From an uncultured Nitrososphaerales archaeon (GTDB taxonomy: Archaea; Thermoproteota; Nitrososphaeria; Nitrososphaerales; Nitrosocaldaceae): DNA of 64,000 nt. Where the stretch lies: assembly GCA_938030895.1 (NCBI GenBank), contig CALHIV010000007.1:1-64000 (forward strand). Direction: 5' to 3'. The notes under the pieces were generated by a model. It was not told the origin of the DNA, searched no databases, and saw only the letters and a list, made by a program, of their open reading frames with translations. This document shows positions 12,418 through 21,750 of this stretch, piece after piece; position 1 is the stretch's first letter, and every line of letters begins with the position of its first letter. The position numbers and the translations under genes are program-made.

Positions 12418-12549
12418 ATGGTAGTTAATGCTAACATCATAAGGTGTGGAGAATGTAACTGCACAAGGAATGAGTGTATGAGCGAGTTGAATGGAGAAAG
12501 GTGTAGATACTGCAAGTATGAGAGGTGCTGTTGCATACAATATGCATGA
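12418..12549 (+). CDS. Cys-rich mini-protein overlapping tsr3 (43 aa)
   Basis: ATG 12418 opens 43 codons with CGECNC, a later single Cys, then CRYCKY and CCC, giving ten cysteines. This is a likely zinc- or iron-binding knuckle. A TATA-like element (TATATAAATG near 12368–12377) lies upstream, and no better start for the transcript is seen. The last bases overlap the likely start of tsr3 (ATG 12542 inside TATGCATGA), an arrangement typical of coupled translation. The family is unrecognised. A metal-binding role is inferred from spacing of Cys pairs only. Confidence 0.5.
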   Translation: MVVNANIIRCGECNCTRNECMSELNGERCRYCKYERCCCIQYA

Positions 12550-13057
12550 ACCATCTCTACTGGTCTATATGCTTAGGGACGATGATCCAGAGAAGTGTAG
12601 TGCAAATAAACTCTTAAGGTTTAATATGCTCAAAAGGGTTGGTAGAGTACCCTATAGAACCATACTGCTAGACCCATACACAAGTATCCCATTGTTAAAC
12701 AGTGATTGCACCAATAGCAATCTATCACTAACCATAGTAGACTGCTCATGGGTGAATGCTCGTAGGGTATTTGCGATGCTCAAGGTCTTAAAGAGGAGGA
12801 GGCTACCTCTCCTCCTTGCAGCAAACCCTATCAACTATGCAAAGATAGCAAAGTTAAGCAGTGTAGAGGCATTAGCAGCAGCATGTTATATACTTGGATA
12901 TGAGCATTTAGCATACAGACTGTTAGCAAAGTTCAAGTGGGGTAGCACGTTCATAACACTCAACCATGAACTCCTTGGGGAGTATAGGAGGGCTAAGAGC
13001 ATAGATGATATAGTGAGGATAGAGCATGAGTACTCTCTAACAGAGGCATTAGAATAG
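12542..13057 (+). CDS. tsr3: Tsr3-type SSU rRNA aminocarboxypropyltransferase
   Basis: The conserved core begins SLLVYMLRDDDPEKCSANKLL and continues with LDPYTSIPLLNSD, RRLPLLLAANPINYAKIAKLSSVEA and FKWGSTFITLNHELLGEY, all typical of Tsr3 (DUF367). This SAM-using enzyme adds the 3-amino-3-carboxypropyl group to a hypermodified uridine in small-subunit rRNA. I prefer ATG 12542 because family members start just before the first strand; the frame stays open to ATG 12491, but that would overlap the Cys-rich mini-gene by 59 bases. It is convergent with the GTPase gene downstream, with a 20-base gap. Confidence 0.9.
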   Translation: MHEPSLLVYMLRDDDPEKCSANKLLRFNMLKRVGRVPYRTILLDPYTSIPLLNSDCTNSNLSLTIVDCSWVNARRVFAMLKVLKRRRLPLLLAANPINYAKIAKLSSVEALAAACYILGYEHLAYRLLAKFKWGSTFITLNHELLGEYRRAKSIDDIVRIEHEYSLTEALE

Positions 13058-13077
13058 TAATTAAATGGCATATAAGG

Positions 13078-13986
13078 TTATGGAGGTATATAGAAGTTCA
13101 ATCTTGCTGCATGGTAATCCCTTATCACCATCCTTGCTACCTCCTCAACCAGAGGCTCCCTATCGATCTTGTAGAACCATTCCCGCTTCTTTGCTATCTC
13201 CTCTAGTACTTCATATGGATCTTTAGTATCTATCCCATATGCATCCCTTATAGCATCTGGATTATGGGCGAGTATCCTCTCTATGAGCCCCAACGCTGGC
13301 TTAACTGGATCGCTCAACTCCTCTGGAGCATTACATCTTATAGCGTATGCAACAGGGTCTACATGCTCAAGGTCTATTGGTAGCAGCCCAGGGGTATCAT
13401 ACATGTAGAGGTTCCTTGCTATCCTGAATATCTGCACACCTCTAGTATAACCTGGACTTCCTGGTACTGGACTTGTACTTGCACTATGCCTTCCCTTCAA
13501 CGCATTTATTATGGACGATTTGCCGGTCTTTGGGTAGCCTACGAGCACGGCTATACTGAACCTATTCCTCCTCCTTGCTATAACCCTTGGTACCTCTATG
13601 GATTGTGGTGATGGTGGTGATGATGGTGGTGGTGATGGTGATGATATTATTGTATACTTATTAGTGTAGGTGCTACTTCTTGCATAATTGAGCATGAGCC
13701 TCCTTAACCTCTCTACCCCTACCCCTATACCCCCTTTGCTCTTACTCGATGTGCATACACATACAAGCCCTTCAGTAGAGAGTCTCTTCATCCATCCCTT
13801 TGCTATATGCTCTGGCACAAGGTCGCATTTGTTGAGCGCTACTATCAGTGCCTTCCTCTTCTTGAGCACATACTCTTCCAGCCTCCTACTACGTGTATAC
13901 TCTGGCTCCCTGGCATCTATCACCTCTACAACTATATCTACCACATCTATCATCCTCCTTATCCTATCCCATCTAGCAGTCCTCAT
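13078..13986 (-). CDS. Circularly permuted GTPase, YlqF/RbgA-like
   Basis: The 302-residue protein has GTPase motifs in permuted order: NKCD (G4) near residue 52, TSSK (G5) near 78, then GYPKTGKSS (G1, P-loop) near 147 and DTPG (G3) near 193. This order defines the YlqF/RbgA/YawG class of ribosome-assembly GTPases. A Ser/Pro-rich linker (about residues 110–128) separates the halves. The C-terminal helical region matches the RbgA-type tail. A role in large-subunit assembly is inferred from family. Its promoter is interleaved with that of the RNase P RNA gene on the other strand. Confidence 0.9.
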   Translation of the reverse strand: MRTARWDRIRRMIDVVDIVVEVIDAREPEYTRSRRLEEYVLKKRKALIVALNKCDLVPEHIAKGWMKRLSTEGLVCVCTSSKSKGGIGVGVERLRRLMLNYARSSTYTNKYTIISSPSPPPSSPPSPQSIEVPRVIARRRNRFSIAVLVGYPKTGKSSIINALKGRHSASTSPVPGSPGYTRGVQIFRIARNLYMYDTPGLLPIDLEHVDPVAYAIRCNAPEELSDPVKPALGLIERILAHNPDAIRDAYGIDTKDPYEVLEEIAKKREWFYKIDREPLVEEVARMVIRDYHAARLNFYIPP

Positions 13987-13990
13987 CCCA

Positions 13991-14000
13991 TTTTTATATG
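13991..14000 (+). promoter_or_regulatory. TATA box of RNase P RNA gene
   Basis: TTTTTATATG is centred about 25 bases upstream of the mature RNA start at 14021. It lies only five bases beyond the ATG of the oppositely oriented GTPase gene. Confidence 0.6.
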
Positions 14001-14010
14001 GGGTAAGAGT

Positions 14011-14020
14011 AATATTAAAT
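14011..14020 (-). promoter_or_regulatory. TATA-like element of the GTPase gene
   Basis: On the minus strand ATTTAATATT lies 25–34 bases before ATG 13986. It directly abuts position 14021, the first base of the RNase P RNA, so both promoters share about 35 bases. Confidence 0.5.
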
Positions 14021-14313
14021 GGTGGTGCAAGCTGGTGGGCAGGTCACCTGTAAAAGGAGGAAACTCCTCCCTCCAGACAGGGGTACGACCCAGCGATGGG
14101 TAGCCAGAGATGGCTGGCAATGGTACAGAAATGATATCCAACCTAGGGTAAGATGATGCCTAGAAGGCTGATGCTCCTAGGGTAGGAGTGAAACAACCAC
14201 CCCGTACGGAGCAAGACCAAATAGGACCGATGAACCCTGTCAGAGGTCCAGGTAGGTCGCTCAGCCGAATCCTGCCTAGAACAGAAGGAGGGTTACGGCC
14301 AGCATGCACCACC
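14021..14313 (+). ncRNA. rnpB: RNase P RNA, archaeal type
   Basis: The ends form the P1 helix: GGTGGTGCA (14021–14029) with TGCACCACC (14305–14313), extended by GCTGG/CCAGC. Inside are conserved blocks of archaeal RNase P RNA: GGAGGAAACTCC near the 5' end, GGTACGACCC, ACAGAAA, GAGCAAGACCAAATAGG and near the 3' end ACAGAAGGAGGGTTACGG. The RNA is the catalytic part of the ribonucleoprotein that matures tRNA 5' ends. Length of about 293 bases is normal. A TATA box precedes it at the right distance. Confidence 0.92.
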
Positions 14314-14466
14314 GTCATCCTTCGGAGATTAAATTCATATATTAACTATATCTGATATCCATATCTAATATCCTCTAGCCCTAGCCTCCTTATATCCATT
14401 TTATTTATCTAACTGATTATAATAAATAATTAATATAATAAATAATTGGTGGTTATACCTATACTC

Positions 14467-15534
14467 TTAAGACTTCTTGTTTGCCCTCCATATCACGAAC
14501 CCTGCTATTGCACCCATCATGCCAGCAAATGTTAGAAGTACCATGAGTGGGAAGTTCCCTGTTGATGACTGCTGTAACTTTGTCCCTGGATCTGTAAGAT
14601 ACACTCTTGCAGCATCACCATGATTATCTCTTATAGGCTCTGCCCAGTAGTAGATGTCTAGCGTTGCGCTTATCGGTGGATCCTGTATGGTCATGTAGTA
14701 TGTACTCCCATCTATAGTTGCCTGAGCTGATACTATCCTTGGTTGATGTGTACCCTCCCTTAGACTACCCTCACCCGCACTAACTACTGTTACTGCAGGG
14801 GCTGGTTCTCTAACACCCCACTTCTCTGCCTCTGCCATACTCTGCAACGCATTTATCAGTTTATGCCATTGAGTTATCGGTAGTTCCCTTATCCTCTCAT
14901 AGTTTATCAGTGGATCATCTAGCATAGATGAGAACTTGCTATCTCTGCTTAGTAGGCTAACAACCTCTGGATGGTTAACCTCGAGGTAACCCCTCATAGT
15001 GTTTATATCCATCTTCACGGTGGTGCTATCGGTGTTTAGTATTATAGGTACCTGGCCATTCACCTTGAAACCTCTCCAGTTTAGATCGATTATAGCTGGT
15101 TGGTCGTACAACGCCTCCTGTATAACTATCCCAGTGATGAGCAGTTTAAGCGTCAGGCTCTGCTGCATGGTAACCTTCATCCCATCATCCCTTAGAGCAA
15201 CGTTGTATACCACTTCCTTGACCTCCTTCACCTTTGCTGGTGAATTGGTCTCGAGCAGTCCTTCGTTGATCTTCTCCTTCAGAACCTCTATCCCTGGAGT
15301 GTTCTCATTAGCCCTGAATATAACCCTCTCATCAACCCCAGCGAGTAAGTCCTTCAACTTACCCCCCTGAGGATGCTCTATGGTAGTTACTCTAACCGAT
15401 AGGAACTCAACACCGACCTCATTCCGCGGAGTGAAGACCTGTGCATCCCTGATCTGAAATGCTAATACTGAAGGTATGATCGATATCGCTAGCAGTGATA
15501 TCAGCGATAATGCTAAGAGATTGCGTTTATGCAT
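14467..15534 (-). CDS. Exported protein with C-terminal transmembrane anchor (355 aa)
   Basis: A signal peptide spans residues 1–26 (KRNLLALSLISLLAISIIPSVLAF). The large extracytoplasmic part starts QIRDAQVFTPRNEVGVEFLSV and looks beta-rich with an inserted helical stretch near residues 195–235. Near the C-terminus a segment NFPLMVLLTFAGMMGAIAGFVIW is followed by RANKKS, a membrane helix plus basic tail. This is the layout of archaeal sorted surface proteins, though the PEF-like motif is weak. No family is recognised. It is a single gene, flanked by RNase P RNA and an A/T-rich gap. Confidence 0.8.
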   Translation of the reverse strand: MHKRNLLALSLISLLAISIIPSVLAFQIRDAQVFTPRNEVGVEFLSVRVTTIEHPQGGKLKDLLAGVDERVIFRANENTPGIEVLKEKINEGLLETNSPAKVKEVKEVVYNVALRDDGMKVTMQQSLTLKLLITGIVIQEALYDQPAIIDLNWRGFKVNGQVPIILNTDSTTVKMDINTMRGYLEVNHPEVVSLLSRDSKFSSMLDDPLINYERIRELPITQWHKLINALQSMAEAEKWGVREPAPAVTVVSAGEGSLREGTHQPRIVSAQATIDGSTYYMTIQDPPISATLDIYYWAEPIRDNHGDAARVYLTDPGTKLQQSSTGNFPLMVLLTFAGMMGAIAGFVIWRANKKS

Positions 15535-15927
15535 TGGAGCTTATTACTCAGCTTCTTTTTATAAACTTTTTTAATCTCATTTATTAACTACAGACGCAGT
15601 TTATTAGTTTATCCGATGCTTTATTGATTTATATCTGAATAACCAGTATCAAACCTAATATTAATTGGATTAAAGATAAAGATATTATGAAAATTATCTA
15701 TATTTCTGTCTCCTCTCCATAGGAAGAATACTACTATTGTGCCTTAAGATTGATATCATCTTCTTGACAGCGCTTCTCATCTGTCTATTACGATTCTGTA
15801 TCTAGATAGATCTAGCATATCTACATCTATACAATTATACAATTAATCGCCCCAAGATAATGCATGTTTAACTAACTAATCGTCACTCTTACCAACTACA
15901 TATACGTGTAATGATACAAAATTATAG
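15535..15927. other. Intergenic region without recognised features
   Basis: This 393-base A/T-rich gap lies between divergently transcribed genes. It must hold promoters for both the exported protein and cofD. I see no ORF of note, no stable RNA fold and no long repeat. Confidence 0.5.
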
Positions 15928-16905
15928 ATGTTATTTGATGCAAAGAGTATGGATAGGGTGGTAGTGCTTGCTGGAGGCACCGGTTCAGTTAAACTTGCGA
16001 GAGCACTCTATAGGTTAAAGATGGATAAGAATAGCAATTATGATAGCAAGATACACGATATACATCTCAGTATAGTATGCAATGTTGGTGATAACATATG
16101 GATGCATGGGCTCTACATCTGCCCTGATCTTGATACTATAATGTATGGACTTGGAGGGGTATTAGATAGGAGGAGGGGATGGGGATTAATAGATGATACG
16201 TTCAACTGTCTTGCTCAACTTGCCAGGCTTGGAGGAGAGCACTGGTTCATGCTTGGTGATAAGGATATAGCAACACATATCATCAGGAGTATGATGCTGA
16301 GAGAGGGGAAGAGGTTATGCGAGGTTACGGATCATCTCTGCTCAAGACTAGGTATAGATGCAAGGGTTATACCTGCTAGCGATGATCATGTAGAGACTAG
16401 GATTATCACCGATTCAGGGGATATGCATCTTCAAGAGTTTTGGGTCAAGCATAAGGGGATGCCAGATGTCAAGAGCATAGTATACAGGGGGATAGATGAT
16501 GCTAGAGTATGCGATGATGCCATTAACGCAATAGAAGAGGCTGATAAGATCATCATAGCGCCAGGGAACCCTGTAAGCAGTATCCTTCCAATACTCTCCC
16601 TGAGAGGGTTAAGGGATGCGATGATGAGGGTAAGGGAGAGGTGTACTGCAGTTAGCCCAATAATAGGCAAGGATCCTGTTAGTGGGCCAGCAGCAAAGTA
16701 TATGAGGGCACTAGGCTACGATATAAGCCCTGTATCAGTTGCAGAGATGTATAGAGGTGTTATATCCAAACTGGTCATACATAACACAGATCTGGAATAC
16801 ATGGATGCGATAAGGGCCAAGGGGATAGATGTGTATGCAACAGATATAATTATGGATGATGAGCATGACGAGGCTAGATTGGCATCGTATCTGCTGAGGC
16901 TCTAA
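15928..16905 (+). CDS. cofD: 2-phospho-L-lactate transferase CofD (F420 biosynthesis)
   Basis: The protein (325 residues) has the CofD signature VVLAGGTGSVKLARAL near the start, IVCNVGDNIWMHGLYICPDLDTIMYGL and the RRRGWGLIDDTFNC segment. CofD joins the lactyl-phospho group to the deazaflavin Fo, giving F420-0. The next gene encodes CofC, which makes the activated donor, so the two consecutive steps sit together. ATG 15949 (MDRVVVLAGG) is an alternative start closer to the family N-terminus; the longer start is reported. F420 synthesis is common in Thaumarchaeota. Confidence 0.95.
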   Translation: MLFDAKSMDRVVVLAGGTGSVKLARALYRLKMDKNSNYDSKIHDIHLSIVCNVGDNIWMHGLYICPDLDTIMYGLGGVLDRRRGWGLIDDTFNCLAQLARLGGEHWFMLGDKDIATHIIRSMMLREGKRLCEVTDHLCSRLGIDARVIPASDDHVETRIITDSGDMHLQEFWVKHKGMPDVKSIVYRGIDDARVCDDAINAIEEADKIIIAPGNPVSSILPILSLRGLRDAMMRVRERCTAVSPIIGKDPVSGPAAKYMRALGYDISPVSVAEMYRGVISKLVIHNTDLEYMDAIRAKGIDVYATDIIMDDEHDEARLASYLLRL

Positions 16906-16949
16906 CCTAACCAATAGACAAAGAGTTATTTCCCTATATTATGTGTTAA

Positions 16950-17600
16950 GTGGGGTTGAGGATATCTGCAGTTATACCTGTCAAGAACCTTGCTAGGGGG
17001 AAGAGTAGGCTCGCTCCCTTGCTGAGTGTAGAGGAGCGCATAAACCTATCCATTGCGATGCTCAGGGATGTGCTTGAGTGCTTATGCTCAACATCTTACA
17101 TTAGTGCAGTAGTTATAGTCAGTAGCGATCGACTAGTAAAGGATGTTGCTGAAGAGTATGATGCTGTTTCGGTGATCGAGGATAAGGATGAGCAGGGTGT
17201 AAACAATGCAGTTGCCCTTGCAGATAGTATAACAAGGGATTATGATGCAAGCGTTGTGCTACCACACGACCTTCCATTGATAGATGTGATCGATCTAGCG
17301 ATGCTCTATAATACTGTGTTACACAATAAAAGGTGTGTTGTAATAACACCATCTAGCAGGTTGGATGGCACGAATGTACTGCTCAGAAGGCCCCCTAACA
17401 TCATAAAGACCCATTATGATGAGGATAGCTATATACTGCATGTTAGAGAAGCGCTAGCAAACAATGCTAGAGTTAAGATACTGCTGAGCAAGAGGCTTAT
17501 GTCTGATATAGATGAGCCTGCTGATCTATACGAACTGCTTAAAAGTAATCGTGAGTGCAACGCAACAAGGTATCTCTCAAAGGTACTGAATCTTAAATAG
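16950..17600 (+). CDS. cofC: 2-phospho-L-lactate guanylyltransferase CofC (F420 biosynthesis)
   Basis: The 216-residue nucleotidyltransferase fold begins [22 protein letters not shown], with the GTP-binding Lys/Arg loop of CofC/Fbi[11 protein letters not shown] and [17 protein letters not shown] match later conserved parts. It activates 2-phospholactate (or phosphoenolpyruvate, in some lineages) with GTP for CofD. The start codon is GTG 16950; there is no ATG at the proper place. It follows cofD by 44 bases on the same strand and is close to ilvD, although ilvD has its own TATA box. Confidence 0.93.
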   Translation: MGLRISAVIPVKNLARGKSRLAPLLSVEERINLSIAMLRDVLECLCSTSYISAVVIVSSDRLVKDVAEEYDAVSVIEDKDEQGVNNAVALADSITRDYDASVVLPHDLPLIDVIDLAMLYNTVLHNKRCVVITPSSRLDGTNVLLRRPPNIIKTHYDEDSYILHVREALANNARVKILLSKRLMSDIDEPADLYELLKSNRECNATRYLSKVLNLK

Positions 17601-17623
17601 GTATGTATGTATGTTATCCTTAC

Positions 17624-17633
17624 GTTTTTATAC
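17624..17633 (+). promoter_or_regulatory. TATA box of ilvD
   Basis: GTTTTTATAC is 21–30 bases before ATG 17654. It decides the start of ilvD, because the longer frame from 17603 would begin upstream of the promoter. Confidence 0.6.
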
Positions 17634-17653
17634 TTACCATCAGTACCACGTCT

Positions 17654-19327
17654 ATGCTAAAGAGTAGGAAGACCGTAGATGGACCGGAGAGGGCGCCTCA
17701 TAGGGCAATGTACAAGGCCATGGGTCTAACAGATGAGGATATAGCGAAGCCATTCGTTGGTATCTCACATAGTGGGAATGAGGCTACCCCATGCAATATA
17801 CATCTAGGCAAGTTGGCAGAGTACGCAAAGGCTGGAGTAAAGGATGCAGATGGTACAGCAAGGATCTTTGCTACCATTGCAGTAAGCGATGGTATAGCGA
17901 TGGGGCATGAGGGTATGAAGGCATCCCTCATAAGCAGAGAGGTTATAGCAGACTCTATAGAGTTGATGGTCCATGCACATCAGTACGATGCCCTAGTATG
18001 CATAGCAGGATGCGATAAGAGCCTGCCAGGGAGTATGATGGCCATGGCTAGGCTTAACCTACCTTCTATATTCGTTTATGGAGGCACGATGGTGCCAGGG
18101 TACTACAAGGGCAGATACTTGACTATACAGGATGTATTCGAGGCTGTAGGTTCATACGCAAAGAATGCGATAACCATTCAGGAACTTATAGAGGTGGAGA
18201 ACCATGCATGTACAGGTGCTGGCTCATGTGCTGGCATGTACACAGCGAATACCATGGCATCTATAAGTGAAGCGCTAGGCTTGGCGCTACCAGGGAGTGC
18301 AAGTCCAAGTGCTGAGGATAGTAGGAGAGCAGATGCTGTATATAACACTGGCAAGGCTGTAATGAACCTACTTGAACTAGGGATAAAGGCTAGGGATATA
18401 CTAACATATGAGGCATTTGAGAATGCAATAGTAGTGCTCAACGCAATCGGAGGGTCTACAAATGCTGTGCTACACCTCTTGGCCATAGCAAGAGAGGCAG
18501 GAGTAAAGCTGACATACGATGACTTTGAGAGGATAAGGGCTAAGACTCCTCATATAGCGGATATGCGCCCAGGTGGCTCCTACGTCATGTATGAGCTGGA
18601 TAAGGTTGGTGGTGTCCCTGTGATAATGAAGGAGTTGCTTAAGCATGATCTACTGAATGGTGAGGTGTTGACAGTTACTGGAAAGAGCATGAGGGAGAAC
18701 CTTGAGAATATAACTGCTATGCCAGATGGCAGAGTAGTTAAGAGTGTTGAGGACGCTATACATAGGGAAGGTACGATAAAGATACTCAAGGGTACACTTG
18801 CTCCAGATGGTGCTGTTGTGAAGGTTGCTGGCGTGAGGGTTGATAGGTTCAGGGGTAGAGCAAGGGTATTCGATAGTGAGGAGGATGCATTTAAAGAGAT
18901 AAGCAAGGGTAGGATAGTTGAAGGGGATGCTGTAGTCATAAGATATGAGGGGCCGAAGGGAGGGCCAGGTATGAGGGAGATGCTTGCTGTAACCGCTGCT
19001 ATAGTTGGTCAGGGGCTTGGGGAGCATGTTGCCCTAATAACAGATGGTAGGTTCTCAGGAGCAACCAGAGGGCTCATGATAGGGCATGTAGCACCAGAGG
19101 CTGCTGTGGGAGGTCCTATAGCATTACTCAAGGATGGGGATGAGATAAGTATAGATGTAAGGCAAGGAAGGCTCGATGTGGAGTTGAGTATAGAGGAGTT
19201 AGAAGCAAGGAGGAGGGGATGGAGGGCTAGAGAACCTGAGCCTCTTTATAAGCAAGGTGTATTTGCAAAGTATGCCATGCTTGTAAGATCATCTGCAGAG
19301 GGTGCAGTGACCAATCCAGCAGTATAA
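17654..19327 (+). CDS. ilvD: Dihydroxy-acid dehydratase
   Basis: The enzyme (557 residues from ATG 17654) dehydrates 2,3-dihydroxy-acids in valine, isoleucine and pantothenate synthesis. The three iron-sulfur cysteines are visible in [18 protein letters not shown] and [12 protein letters not shown]. The C-terminal swivelling domain has [10 protein letters not shown] and [23 protein letters not shown], matching the IlvD/Edd signature. Length is normal. I chose 17654 over 17603 because the TATA box lies between them and the family begins with the [18 protein letters not shown] segment. Confidence 0.96.
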   Translation: MLKSRKTVDGPERAPHRAMYKAMGLTDEDIAKPFVGISHSGNEATPCNIHLGKLAEYAKAGVKDADGTARIFATIAVSDGIAMGHEGMKASLISREVIADSIELMVHAHQYDALVCIAGCDKSLPGSMMAMARLNLPSIFVYGGTMVPGYYKGRYLTIQDVFEAVGSYAKNAITIQELIEVENHACTGAGSCAGMYTANTMASISEALGLALPGSASPSAEDSRRADAVYNTGKAVMNLLELGIKARDILTYEAFENAIVVLNAIGGSTNAVLHLLAIAREAGVKLTYDDFERIRAKTPHIADMRPGGSYVMYELDKVGGVPVIMKELLKHDLLNGEVLTVTGKSMRENLENITAMPDGRVVKSVEDAIHREGTIKILKGTLAPDGAVVKVAGVRVDRFRGRARVFDSEEDAFKEISKGRIVEGDAVVIRYEGPKGGPGMREMLAVTAAIVGQGLGEHVALITDGRFSGATRGLMIGHVAPEAAVGGPIALLKDGDEISIDVRQGRLDVELSIEELEARRRGWRAREPEPLYKQGVFAKYAMLVRSSAEGAVTNPAV

Positions 19328-19388
19328 CCTCATCCTCCTAATATTTACAAGAGATAAGGATATAAAATAATACATAAGTAATCAAGGC

Positions 19389-19856
19389 ATGGATGATGAT
19401 GCATGTGTCTTCTGCCTTATCGTAGAGGGGAAGAGGGATGCAGCAGTGGTATATGAGGATGATACTATGATGGTCTTCATGGACAAGTATCCCATAAGCA
19501 CTGGGCATACACTGGTCATACCAAAGAAGCACTATACAACTATACTAGAGATGGAGAGTAATGATGTGTGTGCGTTATTTGTACTAGCATACAAGATAGC
19601 AAAGGCTGCTCTAGTTGCAGTTGGTGCTCAAGGCTTCTCTATAGCACAGAACAATGGCAAGGTAGCACACCAAGTAGTACCACATGTACATGTCCATATA
19701 GTCCCTAGATATATAAACGAGGATAGGGGTAAGTGGCCTAGCAGGAGGACAGCAAGTATGGAGGAGTTGAGAACTATAGCAGGTAGGATAAGGCAACAGC
19801 TACTCAACGATAACAGTTCAACTACTACTATGGATGTAGAACTCATCACAGACTAA
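19389..19856 (+). CDS. HIT-family nucleotide hydrolase/transferase
   Basis: The 155-residue histidine-triad protein starts with a possible zinc-binding CVFCLIVEG segment, then GHTLVIPKKHY, and ends the core with PHVHVHIVPRY, the H-x-H-x-H triad whose middle His attacks the nucleotide alpha-phosphate. Family members hydrolyse adenosine phosphoramidates or dinucleoside polyphosphates. A TATA-like GATATAAAAT about 25 bases upstream suggests a leaderless mRNA. The last 25 residues are a Ser/Thr/Asn-rich tail without a known role. Confidence 0.93.
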   Translation: MDDDACVFCLIVEGKRDAAVVYEDDTMMVFMDKYPISTGHTLVIPKKHYTTILEMESNDVCALFVLAYKIAKAALVAVGAQGFSIAQNNGKVAHQVVPHVHVHIVPRYINEDRGKWPSRRTASMEELRTIAGRIRQQLLNDNSSTTTMDVELITD

Positions 19857-20006
19857 CCTAACAGATACCATTATCCTCACGATAATCAGAGACTAATCTA
19901 ATCTAATCTATAACCATCAATTAGGATAAGTAATAGGGGATGAGTATGTATGCAAGGATGCAGGTATGTAAGTATGTAAGGATGTAAGGATGAATCGGTT
20001 GATCGT

Positions 20007-21254
20007 TCAATTGATCCTATATCTTAGTATTGAGGCTATCTTGCCTAGGCTCTCAAGCATCTTGCCATCCTCAGTAAGTGATGATATAACCTCCACACTC
20101 GCCCCTGTACTTATTGCGAGTTCGTCAAGATACTCTATGATATCTTGCTCATAGGCATCATAATCCATGCTTGAGCATTTGCTGCATGGTCTGCTTATCA
20201 TCTCCTGCTTAACCTGTATAGCCTTGTCTATATCCACTATCCTCTCCTCCTTCGCACCACACCTCTTACATATGACCTCTATCCTGACCTTGTTTATGTT
20301 ATCATTAACTAGCACTATATCCGAAACACCGTTCCTTACAGCATCTATAACCTCCTTCATGCCATACACTGCTAGGCCTTTGCTTGAGTTTATCTCCTCG
20401 AAGAGCCTCCTTACAAGCCTCTTCTCCTCCATAAGCCTATACTCCTTAAGTACATCTTGAGCCTTCTCCAGCGCCTCCCTAACCCCCTCCCTTCCAGCAT
20501 ACGATATATCAAGCACTGCAAGAACGTTCTTCTGTAACCTATAATCTAGATAACCATTCTTGAGGAAGTCATCCTTCGTTGGCCCTGGACCAGCAACTAT
20601 CAAGCCAACCACATTGTACGTATCTACCAAGAGAGATTTTGCATGCTCTGCAACCCTGTTGAAGTAATCATTCAACTCCATCTCCCTTAACCTCTCATAC
20701 CTCCTTGCTGACTGCCCCCCTGCCCTATGCTTACCCCCAATCCCAGAGGTTATATGATCAACTACCTCAGCCTTGTTCCCTTCCAATATCCCTATGCCTG
20801 CCTCACTACTATCTATCGCTATTATACCTATAACCTTCTCCTCCTTGAGCATATCCTTCAGTATATCTGTATGGAAGTGATCATCACACCTGTAGAGGAA
20901 GATGTTCAATGGTTTTGGGGGCTCGATCTCGAATATCCTTACAACCTCGCTACCCAAACCATTGGTAGGCAATGCTCCACAGAATATCACAAGACCGTTA
21001 TCTGGTGTCTTGCTGTAGAGTTTGAGCCTCTGCATGGTCTTTGTTAGGGCATCGAGCACATGGTTCCTTGTAGAGTCTGACTTTATATTCGAGGCAGTAC
21101 CATACTCCTCCCTTAGGGTTGCTATAACCTCATGTATTGGCTTACCTTGTGGTATATAGAGGGATATCAGTTCTGTACCCCTACCCTTCTTCTGTGAGAG
21201 CTCGTTAAGCATACGCCTCAACCTGTATAGTCTTACAGAGTCTGATCTGCTCAT
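20007..21254 (-). CDS. prf1: Peptide chain release factor aRF1
   Basis: The 415-residue factor has the three eRF1/aRF1 domains. The NIKS stop-codon-recognition motif sits near residue 57 (ASNIKSDSTR). The catalytic GGQ lies in KHRAGGQSARRYERLRE near residue 178. The C-terminal domain has a zinc-like CKRCGAKE…CSKCSS. It recognises all three stop codons and triggers peptide release. Length is standard. Context is monocistronic. Confidence 0.97.
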   Translation of the reverse strand: MSRSDSVRLYRLRRMLNELSQKKGRGTELISLYIPQGKPIHEVIATLREEYGTASNIKSDSTRNHVLDALTKTMQRLKLYSKTPDNGLVIFCGALPTNGLGSEVVRIFEIEPPKPLNIFLYRCDDHFHTDILKDMLKEEKVIGIIAIDSSEAGIGILEGNKAEVVDHITSGIGGKHRAGGQSARRYERLREMELNDYFNRVAEHAKSLLVDTYNVVGLIVAGPGPTKDDFLKNGYLDYRLQKNVLAVLDISYAGREGVREALEKAQDVLKEYRLMEEKRLVRRLFEEINSSKGLAVYGMKEVIDAVRNGVSDIVLVNDNINKVRIEVICKRCGAKEERIVDIDKAIQVKQEMISRPCSKCSSMDYDAYEQDIIEYLDELAISTGASVEVISSLTEDGKMLESLGKIASILRYRIN

Positions 21255-21382
21255 TGATAACTTTCAATCCCTACACATTATATTAATTTTAGTAGATTTC
21301 TGGATCGTTATCTGTTACTCTACTATCCATTCCATTCTATTCCATTCTATTACTTTACTCTACTCGTATGCCCTCTTCACCA

Positions 21383-21601
21383 CTATCCGTGTACCTTGAG
21401 TAGCCTCCTCCATGTATCAAGGAACCTACCGAATAACCCACCAAATGCCAAGTTAACTACAGCAGAGAACCCTGCTAGAGCAAGTACCTGCCATAACTCA
21501 AGCCTTAAAACGAATAGATTGAATATTACGTATAGGGGTACCCAGAATACTATGGATGCTAACGAATCTATTATGTAACGCCTCCTATACTCCTTTACCA
21601 T
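21383..21601 (-). CDS. Small two-helix membrane protein (72 aa), AlaE-like
   Basis: Two membrane helices (about residues 12–31 and 37–55) are flanked by basic ends (VKEYRRRY and FLDTWRRLLK). The pattern D-S-L-A…F…E-L-W…N…G-x-F-x-D-x-x-R-R resembles the L-alanine exporter AlaE of Enterobacteria. That protein is about twice as long and has four helices, so this would be half of it and might work as a dimer. The resemblance is by eye and weak. No operon partner is seen. Confidence 0.6.
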   Translation of the reverse strand: MVKEYRRRYIIDSLASIVFWVPLYVIFNLFVLRLELWQVLALAGFSAVVNLAFGGLFGRFLDTWRRLLKVHG

Positions 21602-21750
21602 GCATCATTAAGCATTTGATGTTTATAATATGTATTTGTATCAGTAAGTATCCAGTTCGAGCTATTCGGTAGTGAACAGATTGCATGCCTCTTATAGTAT
21701 GGATATTATGTAAACTATAATTATACCTTCATCTTATTCAATGATACTGT

